Below are positions 37,197 through 49,232 of a DNA stretch of 64,000 nt, piece after piece. Position numbers and translations under genes: made by a program. The stretch comes from Cryptomeria japonica (taxonomy: Eukaryota > Streptophyta > Pinopsida > Cupressales > Cupressaceae). Position 1 is the stretch's first letter; each line of letters opens with the position of its first letter. The stretch covers positions 510,691,442 to 510,755,441 of the forward strand of contig NC_081410.1 in the NCBI RefSeq assembly GCF_030272615.1. The letters run 5' to 3'. The notes beneath the pieces are model-generated. The model saw only the letters and a list, made by a program, of their open reading frames with translations. It searched no databases and was not told the DNA's origin.

Positions 37197-37250
37197 GACA
37201 CTTCAAGTGTCTTTTTGTAATTGCTCTTGTGCACCTATTGAGTGCACAAG
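37197..37250. repeat. Two hairpins downstream of copy I
   Basis: GACACTT-C-AAGTGTC at 37197-37211 and CTTGTGCAC/GTGCACAAG with a seven-base loop at 37226-37250. Copy II has a comparable hairpin downstream at 50012-50030 (CAGTTGA/TCAACTG). Confidence 0.6.
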
Positions 37251-37675
37251 TCCTAAGTCAAATCAAACTCTTCTTTGACTTAGTCATTTTTTAGTTATTA
37301 TTACCTAGATTTCACTACAACTAAATTTGGTTGCCTATTACAGGCCTTACACATTGCATTTGAAGAAAGGTACACATTTTTTTTTTAAAGTTCTTCATTT
37401 TGCAGATCATGGTTTAAAAGTCAGTTTATTTCATATATGCAAGTATTTCAAGGAAATGACAACAAAATATTGCATAGAAATAGCTTTTTCATTATAAGAA
37501 ATGTGTAAGGTTTCCCACACAAGTCATGGGAATAGCTGACTAATAGTTCTAAATGGATATTTTCATACAAATATGAAAATAAACTATATTACAGAAGAAA
37601 ATAATGAACATGAAAATAGGGTGACCCATCATTGTCTAGAATGATGAGCCTAGATTTGAAGGAGTTGTTGAAATT

Positions 37676-37723
37676 TTAGTTTCCCATTTGCTTCAGCTTC
37701 TTTCGCTCCCATTCCAAGAGTAC
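37676..37723 (-). other. Candidate terminal coding exon
   Basis: On the minus strand a good acceptor (ACTATTTTGCAG) precedes 16 codons in phase 0 reading VLLEWERKKLKQMGN and a stop. It is too short to identify. It is protein-like, but a chance match is quite possible. Confidence 0.2.
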
Positions 37724-40679
37724 CTGCAAAATAGTTTACATTTTGAGTTAGAGCAATGAGGATCATCATACTTTCGGGTTCAAACTTAATGGGAATATAG
37801 TTTATCTACATGTAAGATACCAAAATATATGCCTACAACTATTAGTATGTCAGATTCAGAAGCAAGGAATCAATAATGCCATGAGATAACAATAGATATC
37901 ATGTTTTATTTAATGTGTTTATTTCATGTGCAAATACAGGTACAGATTCATAGTGTATTACTGATTCATCACAAAGCACGTGGGGTTAAATGAGGCTCCT
38001 ATAAGGGTTGATCCCAACATGCTAATATGTCAGTATAGCTTCATAGAACAAGGACCCATCATCCATAACATTAAAACTTTCAGGATCAGTGCCATGAATG
38101 ACGTTTCTGTGTCCAATGGAACTATACTAGCATATTAAATGACTAGACAACCCTAATGGGGTCTTGAAATAATAATAACAACTCATCTCAAGACAATGTA
38201 TTGACAATATCAAGAAACATTCAGACAAAAATAGTTGCAAACCTAGGAAAGATTAAGGCCAAAGATACTTTGAATAGCATCAATATAGAAACAGTGACAT
38301 GAAAAATGGATAGTGATCAATCTTTGAGAAAGTATATTCATCATTCAAAAGATAGCACAATTCTTACAAGGCAATTCTGGTTTCCAAATAGACAATCTTC
38401 AAAGCCTTCCTAAAGGGTTACAGTAAATAGAGTCTAGACATAAATAAGGGACTATTATAAAAAGAGCTATTAATTTGATCACAGATTATATGAGATAGCA
38501 ACATCATGTCTCTCAAAGACAATACAATCATGTTGCACATACTCATAATCCAATGAAAGGAACAATAAAGAAATATTTCATCACCTAAAAGACACAATTA
38601 AAAGATCCAAAGGGGGGCATAGATCATCCTAAAGATGCAACCCTAGCCAGAGCACTGACGAAGATGTAGAGATTAGTTTCAAAGAGTAGTCCAATACCAT
38701 GTTCTCAGCCTAAGAAGATAGTCACAAGGTTGTAAAAGCATTCACAGTCTTCAATATACAACCATTGATGCAAGGAATTGAAATGAATGCTCAGTCACAG
38801 TAAGAGTAATAATATTATGCTTTAGGACCAGTGAACAATCCCAATACCATCAATGAAGGCATGATATAGTCACAATCACTCAGAGACAATGTTTTTCATA
38901 ACAATGGTTATCTAGAGGAATAGTTCAAAGATCCACCATAGAGAGCATCCTTATCAAGAGATAAAGTTTACATACAAAGCCAATCAAGGCATCAAAGACC
39001 TATGTGATTGGAGCACTAAGATAAATCATTACTTCATATACAATCACAAGAAGATGGATTCATAAGAATGAAGAAAACCTCATAATAATTATGAATAGTA
39101 AGATAAAGGGTAAGAATAGTGATAAGACAGAGCAAGGGCTATGAAAGAAGACATTTGTACCCCAAACTTCTAAAATGAACATAGGACAACAAACAATGTT
39201 TTGATAAAAAATTCAAGCAATTAATGTATATAAGTATAGGATACAATGATCAAAACCAAAGAGAGGTATGGGAAAAACATGAATACGGTTAAGACTTTGA
39301 GATACAATGGTAATATGTACAATGAGGAGCATTATAGGTCTTTATCTACACACAATGGTAGTAAGACAAAGTTGCAACAATTTTTTATAGTAAAAGTGTC
39401 AAGGTGTAGCTCAAAACTTTGTCTATGATATGATAATCATCAATATGAGAGTTATGAGCCACACTGCCTTCAATCAAATGGACAGTAAGCGACTTCATGT
39501 ACAGTCCTTACCATTCATGCTCTCCAAAAACAATGTGCAGTTTGTGACTAAGTGTATTGGAGCAACATAAAGAGCTTTGACAGTAAGAAGCAACCCTTGG
39601 ACAAAGACCATAGGACTTCCCTTAACAATGTTCAAACAATCATAACCAGTATGAAGCAATGTTCACTACCCTACTAGCAAAGACTTCAAAGTGAAAAGCA
39701 ATGGTAAATGATCCAAAGATTCATGACAACCATTCACAAAGAGCATGATCAAATAAGATCTTAATGCCCAGTCAAAACAAAACCAAGATAGCATTATTTT
39801 CAATCCCAAAGAGCCACCATTAATATCTGTTGAAACAGTCAAAGCATTTTACACAAGGTAGTAACAAATTCCTAGCCAACACAAGCAATCAGACAAGCTT
39901 GATAGTCATTATTAAGATAGTCAAGAGCAGGGATCAAATACAAAAATAGCAAACACTTTTAGTATAGGTCCCAACACTTTGATAGGAGCCATTAATGGAG
40001 GTATGAGTAGCAGTGTAAAGGGAATGATAGTGATGGCTTCCATATGGCACTCCCTAAAACTCTATAGTTATAATGACTCAAAAATGATAGTGTACAGAGA
40101 TATAAAAGAAGACAACAAAAGTACAGTCATCATAATTGTTGAGCACAATAGGATGCAACCAATAGAACCAAAGTTCAACATCAAGATACAATGAATAATT
40201 GTAAATCATATTGCTTGTAACAGTGCATAAGGAGACTAACTTCAAAATGATCAAATGTATACACATACCAATGAAGGTTAGAGCAGTTAATGCATGCAAT
40301 GATAGAGCTATCAAGAACATAATACAGTGATCGGGGGTATCTTTAATAGTCAAAGGAGAACATCCAATCACAATAGATCACACTCAAAGCATAGTGATAG
40401 TAGCAAATTTTGTAAAACTAAGAGGTCTTCAATGGTCTATGTGATAATGAAAAGGAGCATAAGAAGGCACTGTCACAAAGAATACATGGATCATCCAATG
40501 ACCAAGAGCAAGAGAAAGTAATGTTGTCCTCAATTTCAACATGACCTAATTGTGAGGCAACCCTACGAAACTTGTTCGTTTCGTACCTCACAGGCTTCAG
40601 AAGAGGCTAATTGACCTTGTCGATTAATTTTTTTTTGTTTCACGTCTTTTTCGTTTAGTCATTTTTGAGATTTTAAAGT

Positions 40680-41805
40680 TTTCTTCATTTTTTGACAAAT
40701 CGGGTTTTAAAAACCGACATGTCAGTTAGTTGAGTCAGCACATTGGACTTTAAAGTTCGATGTGCTAGTTGGCCTTCTTGGTAGGTCGGGTTTTAAGCTC
40801 CGACCTGCCGTTATGCTTTGCTAACAAGTTAGATTTTAAAACCCGACCTGGCAGGGTCTTGAGCTGACAGGTCGGACTTTAAAGTCCGACCTGACAACAC
40901 AAAGTTGCATTTATTGCAACTCGTGTTATTCTTTTGATTAGTTATAAATGTCTTTCTAATTGGTGTTTTCACCATTTCAGTCATTTCTTCTTCTTGATTA
41001 GACGTTCTAGGCTCGTTTTCCTTCTCATGTGTGCTTGGTGTTTTTCCATCCGGGTCTGCTCCATTTCTTCGTCTTTTTTACACATGCCAAGAAGGGTTTT
41101 CTTCATTTTATTTGTTTTGTTTTTAGGTTTCTAGCTAGGGTTTTCTAGGATTTTCATTGTTTGCCTTCTTTGTTTTGTTGTTTTTTCTGTTAGTGGGAAG
41201 CATGTCAGGATTGAAACCTCGACACACCTCCCTTTCTTATTTTTCCCTCTCTTATCAGGTTTCAAAACCCGAATTAGGATTTGTTTGTTTTATCCTTGAT
41301 TTTCCTTCAACCCTCATGTTGGGCTTCAAAACCCTACATGGGGAAAAGTCCTCCTACATGTCGGGTTTTGAAGCCCGACATGTAGGCAAGAATATGTGAA
41401 CCTTCACCTCGCATGTCGGGGTTTGAAACATGACATGTGAGGAGGTAAAATCCTTAACTTGCATGTCGAGTTTCAAACCCCGACATGCAAGTCGATCAAG
41501 CTAACCTTCAGCTCACATGTCGGGGTTTGAAACTAGACATGTGAGAACGTAGTTTCCTCTAGTCGCATGTCGGGTTTCAGACCCCGATATGCAAACTTAT
41601 ATATTTACTTGCAAATGACAAGTCAAGGTTTAAAACCCGACTTGCTAGTCAATTTTGTTTAACTAGCATGTTGGGTTTCAAACCCTGACTTATCAGTGAA
41701 TTATTTTTCCTAAAACTGGCAGGTCGGGGTTTTAAATCCGACATGTCAGTGTCTTTCTTTTGTAACTAGCAAGTCGGGTTTTAAACCCCGACTTGCTAGT
41801 TTAAG
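40680..41805. repeat. Palindrome array II
   Basis: At least twelve palindromes of 22-38 bp built on CATGTCGGGTTT...AAACCCGACATG or CAGGTCGGACTTT...AAAGTCCGACCTG. Clear cases are 40868-40893 (perfect, 13-base arms with no spacer), 41353-41386 (13-base perfect arms starting CCTACATGTCGGG) and 41764-41801 (19-base arms starting AACTAGCAAGTCGGG). Spacing is about 55-70 bp in the second half. The array ends 130 bp before the copy II start codon. Array I uses different sequences. Confidence 0.85.
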
Positions 41806-44800
41806 TATTGTTTCCTTCATGAGCCAATTTTAACCAAGCTTTTCGTTCTGTTTGATTTCGGATCTCTGATTTGTTCTTCTAATGATGAAAATTGACCGTG
41901 CGCCTGACAAACATGTTCTCTGCAACATTTTTGTAAATGTCTAGGCCATCTACGAGCAAGTCAAAGGCCTCTCCCTGTCACACAGAACCATCACCTGACA
42001 AACCCGTGTACAAAAAGATGAAGTACAAGTACGACAAGTACTTGAATATGTTCTCAGAAAGCTCTGTGGATTCAAATGTGTCAGAGATTAGGGACATTGA
42101 AATTGGGCGGGTGGATATGAAGGAGTTTGAAAACAGATGCAAGAAGATTCCATCCCACGTAACAAATTTGATGAGGTCAGAATTGCACAAATATGTATCT
42201 TTTCCTATTGCACCTCATGATCTATAATTTGTATTGGTCGTGGCATAGCACTTTGACCCAAACACTCGTTAGGTAAAGGATGTTGATAATAATGTGGTGA
42301 TGACATTGGATAGTGTATTTTCAATAGTCTTTTTAAGGGTCTAAAGGAAGTTGAAGTTGTTGATATAACCATGGAGAGTGCATAAGCATACTATGAGAAG
42401 CACATAGACAAGTGCAAGAAAACAATTAACACCGTGTTTTTATCCACTCTGCGTGACTCAACTGTCACCAGATGGCCTAAGTACATTCATAGAAGTGATT
42501 TCAGTGAAGAGTGCAATGACATGGTTACAAAGCTTTGACGAGTTAAAGGTTTGAAAGACTCCCACTACTTCCAGGAGTGGATGTGTTACTACATGAAGGT
42601 CATCAAAAAAGGAACAACCAAGATTGACTAAGGGGAACAAATCAATGATGCTCTCTATATTCAACTAAAGGAAGTCAAAACATCATTGAAATTTTATATG
42701 ACTTCATATCTTGTGTATGTAGCTGCCTCAATGAGGCAATATCCAGGCCTGTCTACAAAAGGAGATAGAAGGTTGTTACCTGTTTGGGATTATTATGACT
42801 AGTTAACCATCAATAATCAGGGATCTCATTTCTGAAGAGTCAATGATGCTTTCTTCGCAGTGTGGAGATGTTTGTTCAACAAGAATCTACACAAGGAGAG
42901 AATTTTAGAGGCAACATATGACTTGGTGTCTTCTTTTGGTAGTATTTTCTTACAATTTCCTACATTTACATATATATGCATTGGATGCTTTACAGATGAA
43001 CCATTCATGTTGCCTCGATACCCATCGGATAAATTGTCCTTAGATATCTGTGTCATCAATTGGTACATTTACATGCCAAACAAGCTTCTTCTCATAAGGT
43101 AGGTCTCAAATGGCCTATCTATTGGCCAATACTCGGTGCTTACCATGCCCAAGGCCAAGAAAATGGAGAATGAAATGTTATGGGTCACAATGAGGAGGTT
43201 CGAAGCTAGAGATAACTTTGATTTTTGCAACATGAGAGGCAAATCAAGAGAACTTATGTACATGTACATAGGCTCGAGGATGTTTGGGCAGATTGTAAAA
43301 GTGAGGAAGATGTAAGAAGTATAGTCTATAGTCATCTTGCATTGGAGCAAATAAAGAATTTGGACTTGGCTAATATTCCAGATACTATGGAAGATACAAA
43401 TGATATGGTGGACCCTATCTACTATGATCATAAAATTGTTGATACTCCCTTACCTTTGATTAAATGGTCAAAGAAAGAAAGCAAATCAATTTCAAAGAGA
43501 TTTGCACCTATTATGGTTACTACAAACCAATGGCTATTGAAAAAGGGGATCCAGATGAAATCACTTCTTGCTAGTTCAGGTGAAGAATATAATGATGGTC
43601 CAATGGGGAAGAATTCAGAATTAAGAACCAAGAATAAAGAGGATTCTCAGGCGCCCCCACCATCAGTTTCACTAGCAAGATTTAAGGGAAAGGCACCAAA
43701 ATTCAAGTTCACACTTAAAGGCCCAAAAAAAGGGGAATCCTCCTCTGTGACCGTGCAACAAGAATCAACCCAAGGGCCTGATCAAATCGAGGAAAAAGAA
43801 CAAGAACAAGAAGAGGGAGAAATTCCTCATGCTAGAGAAGAATAAGAAAAAAGGAGAAAGTTCTACTCCAACCACAACATCACCTGTTCATGTTGAGATT
43901 CATTCTATTGACTCTTATTTTGATGAATAAGTACAAGAACATGATGAAGAGAGATAAGATATTGAGTTGGATGATGAACAAGGTCAAGAAGGGGGTGATG
44001 AAGAATTTGTTACTCTTTCCAGCATTCCTAGCTTTGATGACATTCCAACTTCCATGATTGAGTCATCAATCATGGTTTTTAATGAAGCCATGAAATAGGT
44101 TACTCGGGAGCAACAACTAATAAATCTGCCTACTTCTGCTGCCATGACAGAAACTCCACCCCTGATGAGCACAATTTTCATTCCTGCAATGACAACTTCT
44201 ATTATTATATCAATGCCACCAATAGATACAACAGTCGGGACATTAAATGTCTTATCAACCTCTGTGCCATTGCCACCACCAATATCAGTTTCCATAATTC
44301 CAGCTGTGACTACTTCTATGATGCCTATTACTACAATGGTCTTGGTACAAGTGGGACCATCAACAATAACGATATCTTCAAGTCAGTAGCCTACTAGTTT
44401 TCCTACAGTTACCCAAGTGGAGGTCACTACTCCAACCACACAATCAATCTTACCTCCTTGGTTGGATATAGTGGCACCAAAAAGGAAGAAGCGAGTTGTC
44501 TCTCTAGATGATTTCGACTTCAAACAGTTATCTCCTTCAAAGGCAAAGGCAACCAAAAAGCCAAAGACAATACCAAGGGTGTTGGTTGACCCTGTAAGTA
44601 AAAGAAAATCTGTCAAAGTAATTGTGCCAACTCCAGGTAAAACCAAAGAGAATATTCAACCGACAGATTATATAGTTCAAATTGTCAAGCTTGGGGAAGA
44701 AACTCATGAGAGTGTGAAGTAGGATTCGAGGGCTTCAAATGAAGATATCATGAGAATACTTGATGAAGAATGTGTTGAAAAGATGAAATTGAAGGAAAAG

Positions 44801-44966
44801 TGTGAGCAACTAACCAATGTTTTGATCAAAGTAACCCAGACCTCTCAACGGGTAGAACCAATTGTTTCCTCCATCGATACAGAAGCACTCAAAAGAATGG
44901 AACAAGTGGGGGCTAAGGGTCAAGTGGTGGATCAATGGATTGAAAGGTTGAAATCTGAAGGCTCCT

Positions 44967-45433
44967 TGTGAGATTTTGCCAAGATCAAGAGGCAATGGAA
45001 AGCACAAATAAGAGAGAACAAAATAAATGATAGAAATAAACTATATTCTATCAAGATAAAAATACTGATCAACTGGATCATCAAGCATTTGTTACATAGA
45101 ATGAATATGAGCCTGCTTATATAGGCAAGGCTATATGGATATGTGAGCACACAAACATGACATGTGGCTCAATAAGAAATAAGGGTAGGTAGGAAATAGG
45201 TGTGGGTAGGTAGGAGAAACAATAAAATATTCCACATGAGGTGGATCACCCACTAAATGTGGAATGTAACAACAAGATAAGTCCACAAAAGGTGGAAATT
45301 CTCCTACACACACTATCCCAATGTGGCACAAACACTCAAGTGTCTCATACCCAAACTACTATGAACTGCATTTCCTAAGTAAACTTAAGTAAGGTGTAAT
45401 AATATCCAAGATGAATAATTCTTTACACCAACA
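44967..45433 (-). repeat. Element C 3' LTR
   Basis: Plus strand TGTGAGATTTTGCC to TTACACCAACA; pairs with 48766-49232. Confidence 0.9.
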
Positions 45434-45443
45434 CCCCCCCTTA
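45434..45443 (-). other. Element C polypurine tract
   Basis: The minus strand reads TTAAGGGGGGG (with flanking CT) directly before the 3' LTR start TGTTGGTG. Confidence 0.7.
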
Positions 45444-45657
45444 AGTGCAACTTAGGGGAATGCACTTAAGTCTACAATGCAACTAAGCAATGCAAGATGG
45501 GTCCCGGCTACTAGGCCATGTTAGGTACCCATTTAAAAAATGCAAATGCATGCAAACCAATGCAATGAAATCTCTCACAAAGCAGGGAAAGAGAGAAAAA
45601 CCCAATGGGAAAAAACCCTCCCCCAAAAGAGAGATGAAAACTAGATACAAAGAACTC

Positions 45658-47955
45658 TCATAGAAGTTTGTGAAGGACAAAACCCCATGTGAGGAAAAAT
45701 TCCCCCCCATATGAGAGAAGAATAAGAAGAAGAAGAAGAAGAATAGAGACTAGGAAGCCCCCCCTTAATATGGAATCTACACCAATGATAGAAGCTCGAT
45801 GTATGAAGAAACTGCTCCACGAACATCGAACAATATTCCTCCCCTTAGGAAGAAACAAAACCGAAGGTGTATCCATGAAGTCTCCCCAATCATGAAGGGA
45901 AGATGTATGAAAAAAACTCATGATGAATGGAATCTCTGAAAACTGCTCAAGTGTCCCCATGTCGATGCTGAAAGATACCCCCTCCAAAGGTGGTAAACTG
46001 TGCCACACTGTTGAAAAAGGCACTCCAAGATCTAGTGGAGATGGATGTAGAACATGTCCCAAAGACTCACATGTCTCCTCAAAAGACAAAGAGACCTCCT
46101 CCAACTGTTGTACATAAGTATCCACAATCATGTCAACCTCAAAAGAATGATCATGTAGAGAATGAACAAGAGGGTCAGAGTGTGCCCTCACAACAATCGA
46201 AGAAGGATCATCTTCATCAAAGAGAAGATGAATGTCATCAATGATGTCTCCCAAATCTGCAATGTAGGATTCCACAAATAAACCTGCAATGTCTGTCAAG
46301 TAATCATCCCATGAATCTGAAGCTGGAAGACAATGAATATCCTGCTGCACTGAATCACATGAAGGCAAAACAGTCGCACTATCCGCATCATCAGGTGCAA
46401 TAGGTGATGTGATATCAATATGAGGAGATGAAATACAAGGCTCAAGAATGGGGTCACATGTGAGAATCCCCATGTTCAAGTGCCCAAAGTTCTCCTTAAA
46501 ATCCGAACCATCACAAGAAGTGTGATCATCATGTGTAGAATCATCAAATGTGAAATCATCATCATCAACAAAATCTGAAAAGGAGTATAACCGAGATGCA
46601 TGATCAACCACCCTAGTCACAATGATAGCTCTAGTCTCCAAGTCTCTAATGAAAACTGACTCAGGTGTGAACTCCACAACTCTCTTAGTTGCGCCATGTG
46701 TGATTTGATAGATGGAAAAGAGATTGTTTGTCAAGTGGGGTGCACACAACACATCATTGAAGGAGTTATCCCCAATGTCAATAGATCCTTTCCCAATCAC
46801 ATCCATGTATGTATAATTGCCCATCGAAATCTGCGGCATGGTGCAAGGCTCAAATGCAGAGAACATAGATTGCGAAGATGACATATGATGAGAAGCCCCT
46901 AAATCTAGAAGCCATCTCTCTAAATCATGACTTGTTGTAGCACAAAGAGCTTTTCCTTTTCTTGTCCCAAAAGAGTGAGTCTTCCCACTTGTAGAAGTCA
47001 TGAATGCTTGCCCTTTTCCTTTTGAATGTGAGGAAGTGGAAGTTGATGAATCATCCTTCTTGTAGACATTAGGCAAATCAATGTTATGCTTTTTGAGGAT
47101 ATGGGTGAGCTCATCAATCTTCTTAGAATGGCAACGATGCTCCTCATGACTAAACTTTTTACAATAGGCACAAGTAGGTCTCTCCCTCTTTGGTGAGTTA
47201 TCCCTCTTGGAAGAGGATGAATCTCCTTGTTGTGGAGAAGATGGTGCTTTGTCCTTAGGCTTTGATTGCTATTTCTTCTTGTTTGAGTTGTCCTTTCCTT
47301 GATTTCCTTTGTTCCCTTGATTTGCCACTAATGCTTGAGACTTAGAAGCCTTAAGAATGCCCATGCTTATCAACTTAGTTTGTTCCATCATCAACATTTC
47401 AATGAAAGCATCAAATGTAGGCATTGTGTAGCTTGAACCCATTGTCATCCCATGCGTCTGGAAAATAGAAACAAATGTTGCATATTCTTGTGGAAGCTTG
47501 CCCATCAAGTTGAAGATCAATTGAGTATCCTTTTTATCAATGCCACAATCTTTGAGTTGTGCCCTCAACTAATTTGCCTTAGTGACATAATCTTGTATAG
47601 TATCAAAGTTCTTGGGATCTAACATGGTGAGATCACTATCAATCTGATATCCCCTAATCTCATCAACTTGACCATACAAGTCTTGAAACTTTTGCCAAGC
47701 ATCCTTGATTAGAGTATACTTCTCAATATGAAAAATGAGATCCTTTGATACATACTTTCTTAAGGTACCAATTGCCATGATATTTTTAGTGAGCCAATCC
47801 AAGTGACCAATTGGATCAACCTTAGGATCAGTGGGAGCAACAATAGTTCCATCAATATAATGAGTTAGTCCTTTTTCCATAAGTTTACTCCATGCATCAA
47901 TTTTCCAAGTAGCATAATTATGAGGAGTTAATAGAGGAAACTTAGAAGAACCCAT
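45658..47955 (-). pseudogene. Element C Gag-protease-acidic domain polyprotein, two stops
   Basis: One reading frame runs from ATG at 47955 (MGSSKFPLLTPHNYATW) to 45658, about 765 codons, interrupted only by TAG at 47566-47568 and TAG at 47269-47271. Gag occupies roughly residues 1-230. A CCHC knuckle (CAYCKKFSHEEHRC) lies near residue 262. The protease motif is near residue 350, where WLLDLGASHHM replaces the usual DSGA Ser with Leu. Then come LTNNLFSIYQITHGA and ENFGHLNMGILTCD. The acidic region follows, with LTDIAGLFVESYIADLGD, DDIIDDIHLLFDED, DMIVDTYVQQLEEVSLSFEE and FLPKGRN. The last 50 or so codons run into G-rich 3' sequence and are probably not protein. This is the best preserved copy of the family in the window. 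Confidence 0.85.
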
Positions 47956-48753
47956 AGTAGCAAAAAGGAAGGAACACAAGAGCACAAAAGCACAAGAGAC
48001 ACCCCCCAAATTCACTCAATCAAAGTACCCCACAAAAAATAATGATTTTGGCACTTTATATGTAGTGCATGTACAATAGGCCACAAAAAATGGCAAGGTG
48101 GACTTTTGATTTTGTTTTACAATTGCCCCAATAGGCTGAGAACTACAAAGCAAAAGATCAGAAAGATAGATTTATGCAGTACAAATGCCAAATTTGCCAA
48201 ATAAGACCATATGATGAAAGTACAATTTCTACCCAAAATTGCTAAAAACTAATAGAAGATTATGAAAGTAGATGAAAAATTATGCACTTAAAAAAAAAGG
48301 GCACCGGAAAAGGGGTCCATATGAGCCCAAATGAAGCCTCCAAAGTTGTAAAAATTGAGATTTCATGATTTCCAAAAAACCTGTATTTGAAAATCTGAAA
48401 AATCTTGTACCATTGTACAGATCATGAAATTCTACCCCAAAACAAAAAAAACTTCTCGAAAAAAGGAGTCTGAATGAGTGAGATATCGCTATTTGAAAAT
48501 TGTCTGCAAAATTATAATTTCTGGAAAATTTCCGCCGTGACTTCAAACTTCAAATGCCTCTAGATTTGGCCTCTGAAGTCCGATTTGGATGAAACAAAAG
48601 GCAAAATTGACTTTCTTGGACCTCCTCAGTCCAATGGTGACCTCAGATTTGACCCATAAAGCTTCAATAATAACCTTCAATAGAAAGCTTCAAAATGCAA
48701 ACCCCAAATAGCATCAAATTTCTCTCATTTGGCAAACCAATGACACTCTAATG
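47956..48753 (-). other. Element C untranslated leader
   Basis: About 0.8 kb between primer site and Gag start, without coding frames. Confidence 0.5.
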
Positions 48754-48765
48754 GCTTTGATACCA
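48754..48765 (-). other. Element C primer binding site
   Basis: The minus strand reads TGGTATCAAAGC beside the 5' LTR, one base different from the site in element A. Confidence 0.8.
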
Positions 48766-49232
48766 TGTGAGATTTTGCCAAGATCAAGAGGCAATGGAAA
48801 GCACAAATAAGAGAGAACAAAATAGATAATAGAAATAAACTGTATTCTATCAAGATGAAAATACTGATCAACTGGATCATCAAGCGTTTGTTACATACAA
48901 TGAATATGAGCCTGCTTATATAGGCAAGGCTATATGGATATGTGAGCATACAAAAATGACATGTGGCTCAATAAGAAACAAGGGTAGGTAGGAAATAGGT
49001 GTGGGTAGGTAGGAGAAACAATAAAATATTCCACATGAGGTGGATCACCCACTGAATGTAGAATGTAACAACAAGATAAGTCCATAAAAGGTGGAAATTC
49101 TCCTACACACACTATCCCAATGTGGCACAAACACTCAAGTGTCTCATACCCAAACTACTATGAATTGTTTTTCCTAAGTAAACTTAAGTAAGGTGTAATA
49201 ATATCCAAGATGAATAATTATTTACACCAACA
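48766..49232 (-). repeat. Element C 5' LTR
   Basis: 467 bp ending TTACACCAACA. A TATA box (minus strand CCTATATAAGCAGG) lies at about 48912-48923. Confidence 0.9.
48912..48923 (-). promoter_or_regulatory. TATA box in element C 5' LTR
   Basis: The minus strand reads CCTATATAAGCA and is present in both LTR copies. It would drive transcription leftward through Gag. Confidence 0.5.

Larger units (their letters stand above)
37140..40640. other. Long non-coding stretch
   Basis: Apart from the hairpins at its left end and one candidate terminal exon at 37676-37723, no gene, LTR or repeat structure was recognised. Words such as CAATCACAAG and CAAAGA recur loosely. It separates copy I from palindrome array II. 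Confidence 0.4.
44967..49232 (-). mobile_element. Element C: complete non-autonomous Copia element inside copy II
   Basis: LTRs at 44967-45433 and 48766-49232, both 467 bp and differing at about 16 positions. Minus-strand order is 5' LTR, primer site TGGTATCAAAGC, a 0.8-kb leader, Gag, protease, the acidic domain, G-rich tracts and 3' LTR. The flanks CTCCT (left) and CTTCC/TTCCT (right) are only an approximate target duplication. The host reading frame of copy II stops at the left LTR and resumes right of the element, which proves insertion. It lacks integrase, reverse transcriptase and RNase H, as in element A. Confidence 0.9.

Noticed and set aside
40078-40371. Minus-strand frame of 97 codons with hydrophobic segments
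   Set aside because: No homology recognised, random-looking composition, and no promoter or neighbouring coding sequence.
37140-40640. A 5' LTR for the copy II unit
   Set aside because: No stretch here matches the LTR-like sequence at 50057-50800, so an LTR pair around copy II could not be shown.
45920-46244. Plus-strand open frames over the acidic domain in elements A, B and C
   Set aside because: They are mirror images of the minus-strand polyprotein; element orientation is fixed by primer site, LTRs and Gag.
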